Shown piece by piece: positions 5,948-7,237 of a stretch of 7,237 bases of DNA. The notes below the pieces were generated by a model. That model was not told the DNA's origin and ran no database searches. It saw only the letters and a list, made by a program, of their open reading frames with translations. Position 1 is the stretch's first letter, and each line of letters opens with the position of its first letter. The DNA is taken from positions 1 through 7,237 of the forward strand of contig JAEXHR010000385.1 of the NCBI GenBank assembly GCA_023449855.1. The letters run 5' to 3'. Position numbers and translations under genes: made by a program. Source of the DNA: Pseudomonadota bacterium (GTDB taxonomy: Bacteria; Pseudomonadota; Alphaproteobacteria; Rhizobiales; Xanthobacteraceae).

Positions 5948-5983
5948 AATAGAAATCGGCGGCGAACGATCGTCCCAGAGGCC

Positions 5984-7207
5984 TTAGATGCAGCGCCCGC
6001 CGCGCGTGTGCATACCCCCCGGGTCGAGCCGATTGATCAAGGCTGCGGAGTGCAGGGCGATCATCAGTTCCTCATCGGTGGGGATCACCAGGACACGTAC
6101 CTCGCTGTCCGGGCTGCTGATCACGCGTTCACTGCTCTCGTTCGCCCCGCTGTCGAGCCGAATACCGAGCCATTCCAGGCGCTCACAAATCTGGCGGCGA
6201 ATATCGGCATCGTTCTCGCCAATCCCGGCCGTGAAGACGATACCGTCGACCCCGCCCAGCGAGGCGGCCATCGCGCCGCATTCGCGCGCTGTGCGCCAAG
6301 CGAAGAGATCGAGGGCGTCTGATGCGTCCGAACTGTCGGCTGCGTGCAGGGCGCGCATGTCGCTGGAGATGCCCGAGACACCGAGCAAGCCCGACTTGCG
6401 GTAGAGCAGCGCTTCCACCTCGCCAACGCTCATGCCGAGCTCGGTCTGCAAATGGATCACGACGCCGGGATCGAGCGTGCCGCAGCGCGTGCCCATCATC
6501 AGTCCGTCCAGCGCGGTGAACCCCATCGTGGTGTCGACGCTGCGCCCCTTGGATATGGCGCAGAGGCTGGCTCCGTTCCCGAGATGAGCAGCAATCACGC
6601 GCCCCGCCGCCAGAGACGGATCCTGCGCGCGCAGCTGACCTATGATGAACTCGTACGACAGGCCATGGAAGCCATAGCGGCGAATGCCGGCTTCGTGAAG
6701 CGCGCGCGGCAAGGCGAAGCGCGTCGCTGATTCCGGCATCGACCTGTGAAAGGCCGTGTCGAAGCAGGCGACCTGCGGCACGCCGGGATGGATCGCCGTC
6801 ATCGCGCGCACCGCCGCGAGATTATGCGGCTGGTGAAGCGGCGCCAGCGCACAGAGCGCCTCGAGCTCGGCCATCAGGGCCTCGTCGACTATGCGGGGTG
6901 CGGCATGGTGCATGCCTCCGTGCACGATCCGATGGCCGATCGCGGCCAGCTCCTGACCCGCGAGGTGACCAATCAGCCAGCCGCTCAGTTCCTCGAGCAG
7001 GGCTGCATGCGTCAGTGTCTCTCCCTTGGGCCAGTCTTGACGATGAAGCAGCGTCCCGTCAGCCGCACGCACGCTCATGAGCGGGCCGATCCCGATCTTC
7101 TCGATCTTTCCGCCGGCGATCTTGCGCGGGTTTGCGGCGTCCTCGAGCGCGAACGCGGCGAACTTGATGCTCGATGATCCGGCATTGAGGCTGACGATCG
7201 CTTTCAT
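5984..7207 (-). CDS. ackA: Acetate kinase (407 aa)
   Basis: Acetate kinase interconverts acetyl phosphate + ADP and acetate + ATP, in the cytosol. Signatures are complete: the N-terminal ASKHA motif SLNAGSSSIKF with N8, the substrate arginine R93 in GHRIVHGG, catalytic D150 in ACFDTAFHRSMP, H181 in RRYGFHGLSY, the second signature with R241 in GTRCGTLDPG, TAGIGEN near 327-332, and the metal-binding glutamate E379 in PTDEEL. The length is normal for the family. The ATG at 7207 overlaps a TGA in another frame as ATGA, hinting at coupling to a gene outside the window; no strong Shine-Dalgarno is visible. In related bacteria ackA often sits beside phosphotransacetylase or phosphoketolase and is used for ATP formation under oxygen limitation, which fits the FixLJ neighbourhood. 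Acetyl phosphate can also phosphorylate receivers directly, a possible link to the nearby stand-alone receivers (inference). Confidence 0.95.
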   Translation of the reverse strand: MKAIVSLNAGSSSIKFAAFALEDAANPRKIAGGKIEKIGIGPLMSVRAADGTLLHRQDWPKGETLTHAALLEELSGWLIGHLAGQELAAIGHRIVHGGMHHAAPRIVDEALMAELEALCALAPLHQPHNLAAVRAMTAIHPGVPQVACFDTAFHRSMPESATRFALPRALHEAGIRRYGFHGLSYEFIIGQLRAQDPSLAAGRVIAAHLGNGASLCAISKGRSVDTTMGFTALDGLMMGTRCGTLDPGVVIHLQTELGMSVGEVEALLYRKSGLLGVSGISSDMRALHAADSSDASDALDLFAWRTARECGAMAASLGGVDGIVFTAGIGENDADIRRQICERLEWLGIRLDSGANESSERVISSPDSEVRVLVIPTDEELMIALHSAALINRLDPGGMHTRGGRCI

Positions 7208-7237
7208 GTGCTCGCCCGCAAGGGCCCCGGCGCCGCC
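7205..7237 (-). other. Possible 3' end of a gene upstream of ackA
   Basis: In one minus-strand frame the last ten visible codons read AAPGPLRAST and end at a TGA overlapping the ackA start as ATGA. That is the usual sign of an operon junction. Only 33 bases are visible, so the product cannot be named; phosphotransacetylase or phosphoketolase would be the natural guesses from context. Confidence 0.25.

Noticed and set aside
6031..6043. TTGATCAA within the 3' part of ackA as a FixK/FNR site
   Set aside because: The half-sites overlap with no four-base spacer and it lies inside coding sequence.

Overview
The window reads as chromosome or large-plasmid DNA of a GC-rich alphaproteobacterium. A sphingomonad-like host is my best guess, from codon use and from the gene mix (cytosolic haem-PAS FixL, FixJ, group II truncated haemoglobin, acetate kinase, DUF4010 membrane protein). 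No rRNA, tRNA or CRISPR is visible.

Layout. The left edge (1-128, minus) holds a 5'-truncated fragment of an IS21-type IstB ATPase that continues out of the window. A 59-residue, very proline-rich and acidic small protein follows (313-492, plus). It converges, three bases apart, on an MgtC/SapB-DUF4010 family polytopic membrane protein (496-1758, minus). A 280-base divergent spacer separates that gene from a plus-strand regulatory cluster. The cluster comprises fixL (2039-3577, haem oxygen-sensor kinase), fixJ (3570-4184, overlapping fixL by 8 bases), a stand-alone CheY-like receiver (4245-4673) and a second, divergent stand-alone receiver (4673-5107, joined to the previous gene by TGATG). 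After a 156-base spacer comes a group II truncated haemoglobin (5264-5677, plus). On the minus strand lie a 36-residue single-span membrane protein (5765-5875) and acetate kinase ackA (5984-7207). The ackA start codon overlaps a possible stop codon of a gene beyond the right edge.

How it fits together. FixL keeps the proximal haem histidine (H203), the distal-pocket arginine (R223) and the phospho-accepting histidine (H294), so it should sense O2 and phosphorylate FixJ. In the classical cascade FixJ activates fixK, and FixK binds TTGAC/T-N4-ATCAA-like boxes. No fixK gene is in the window, but two clean FixK/FNR boxes are. One (5157-5170) precedes the haemoglobin gene; the other (5934-5947) precedes the 36-residue membrane protein. 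The window therefore looks like an oxygen-limitation module: sensor, regulator, two extra receivers, and output genes for O2/NO handling (globin), substrate-level ATP formation from acetyl phosphate (AckA) and an unassigned small membrane protein.

The most interesting parts are the two output-less receivers joined to FixLJ, the FixK-box-driven 36-residue membrane protein with a perfect 9-bp inverted repeat in its leader, and the 59-residue proline-rich protein.
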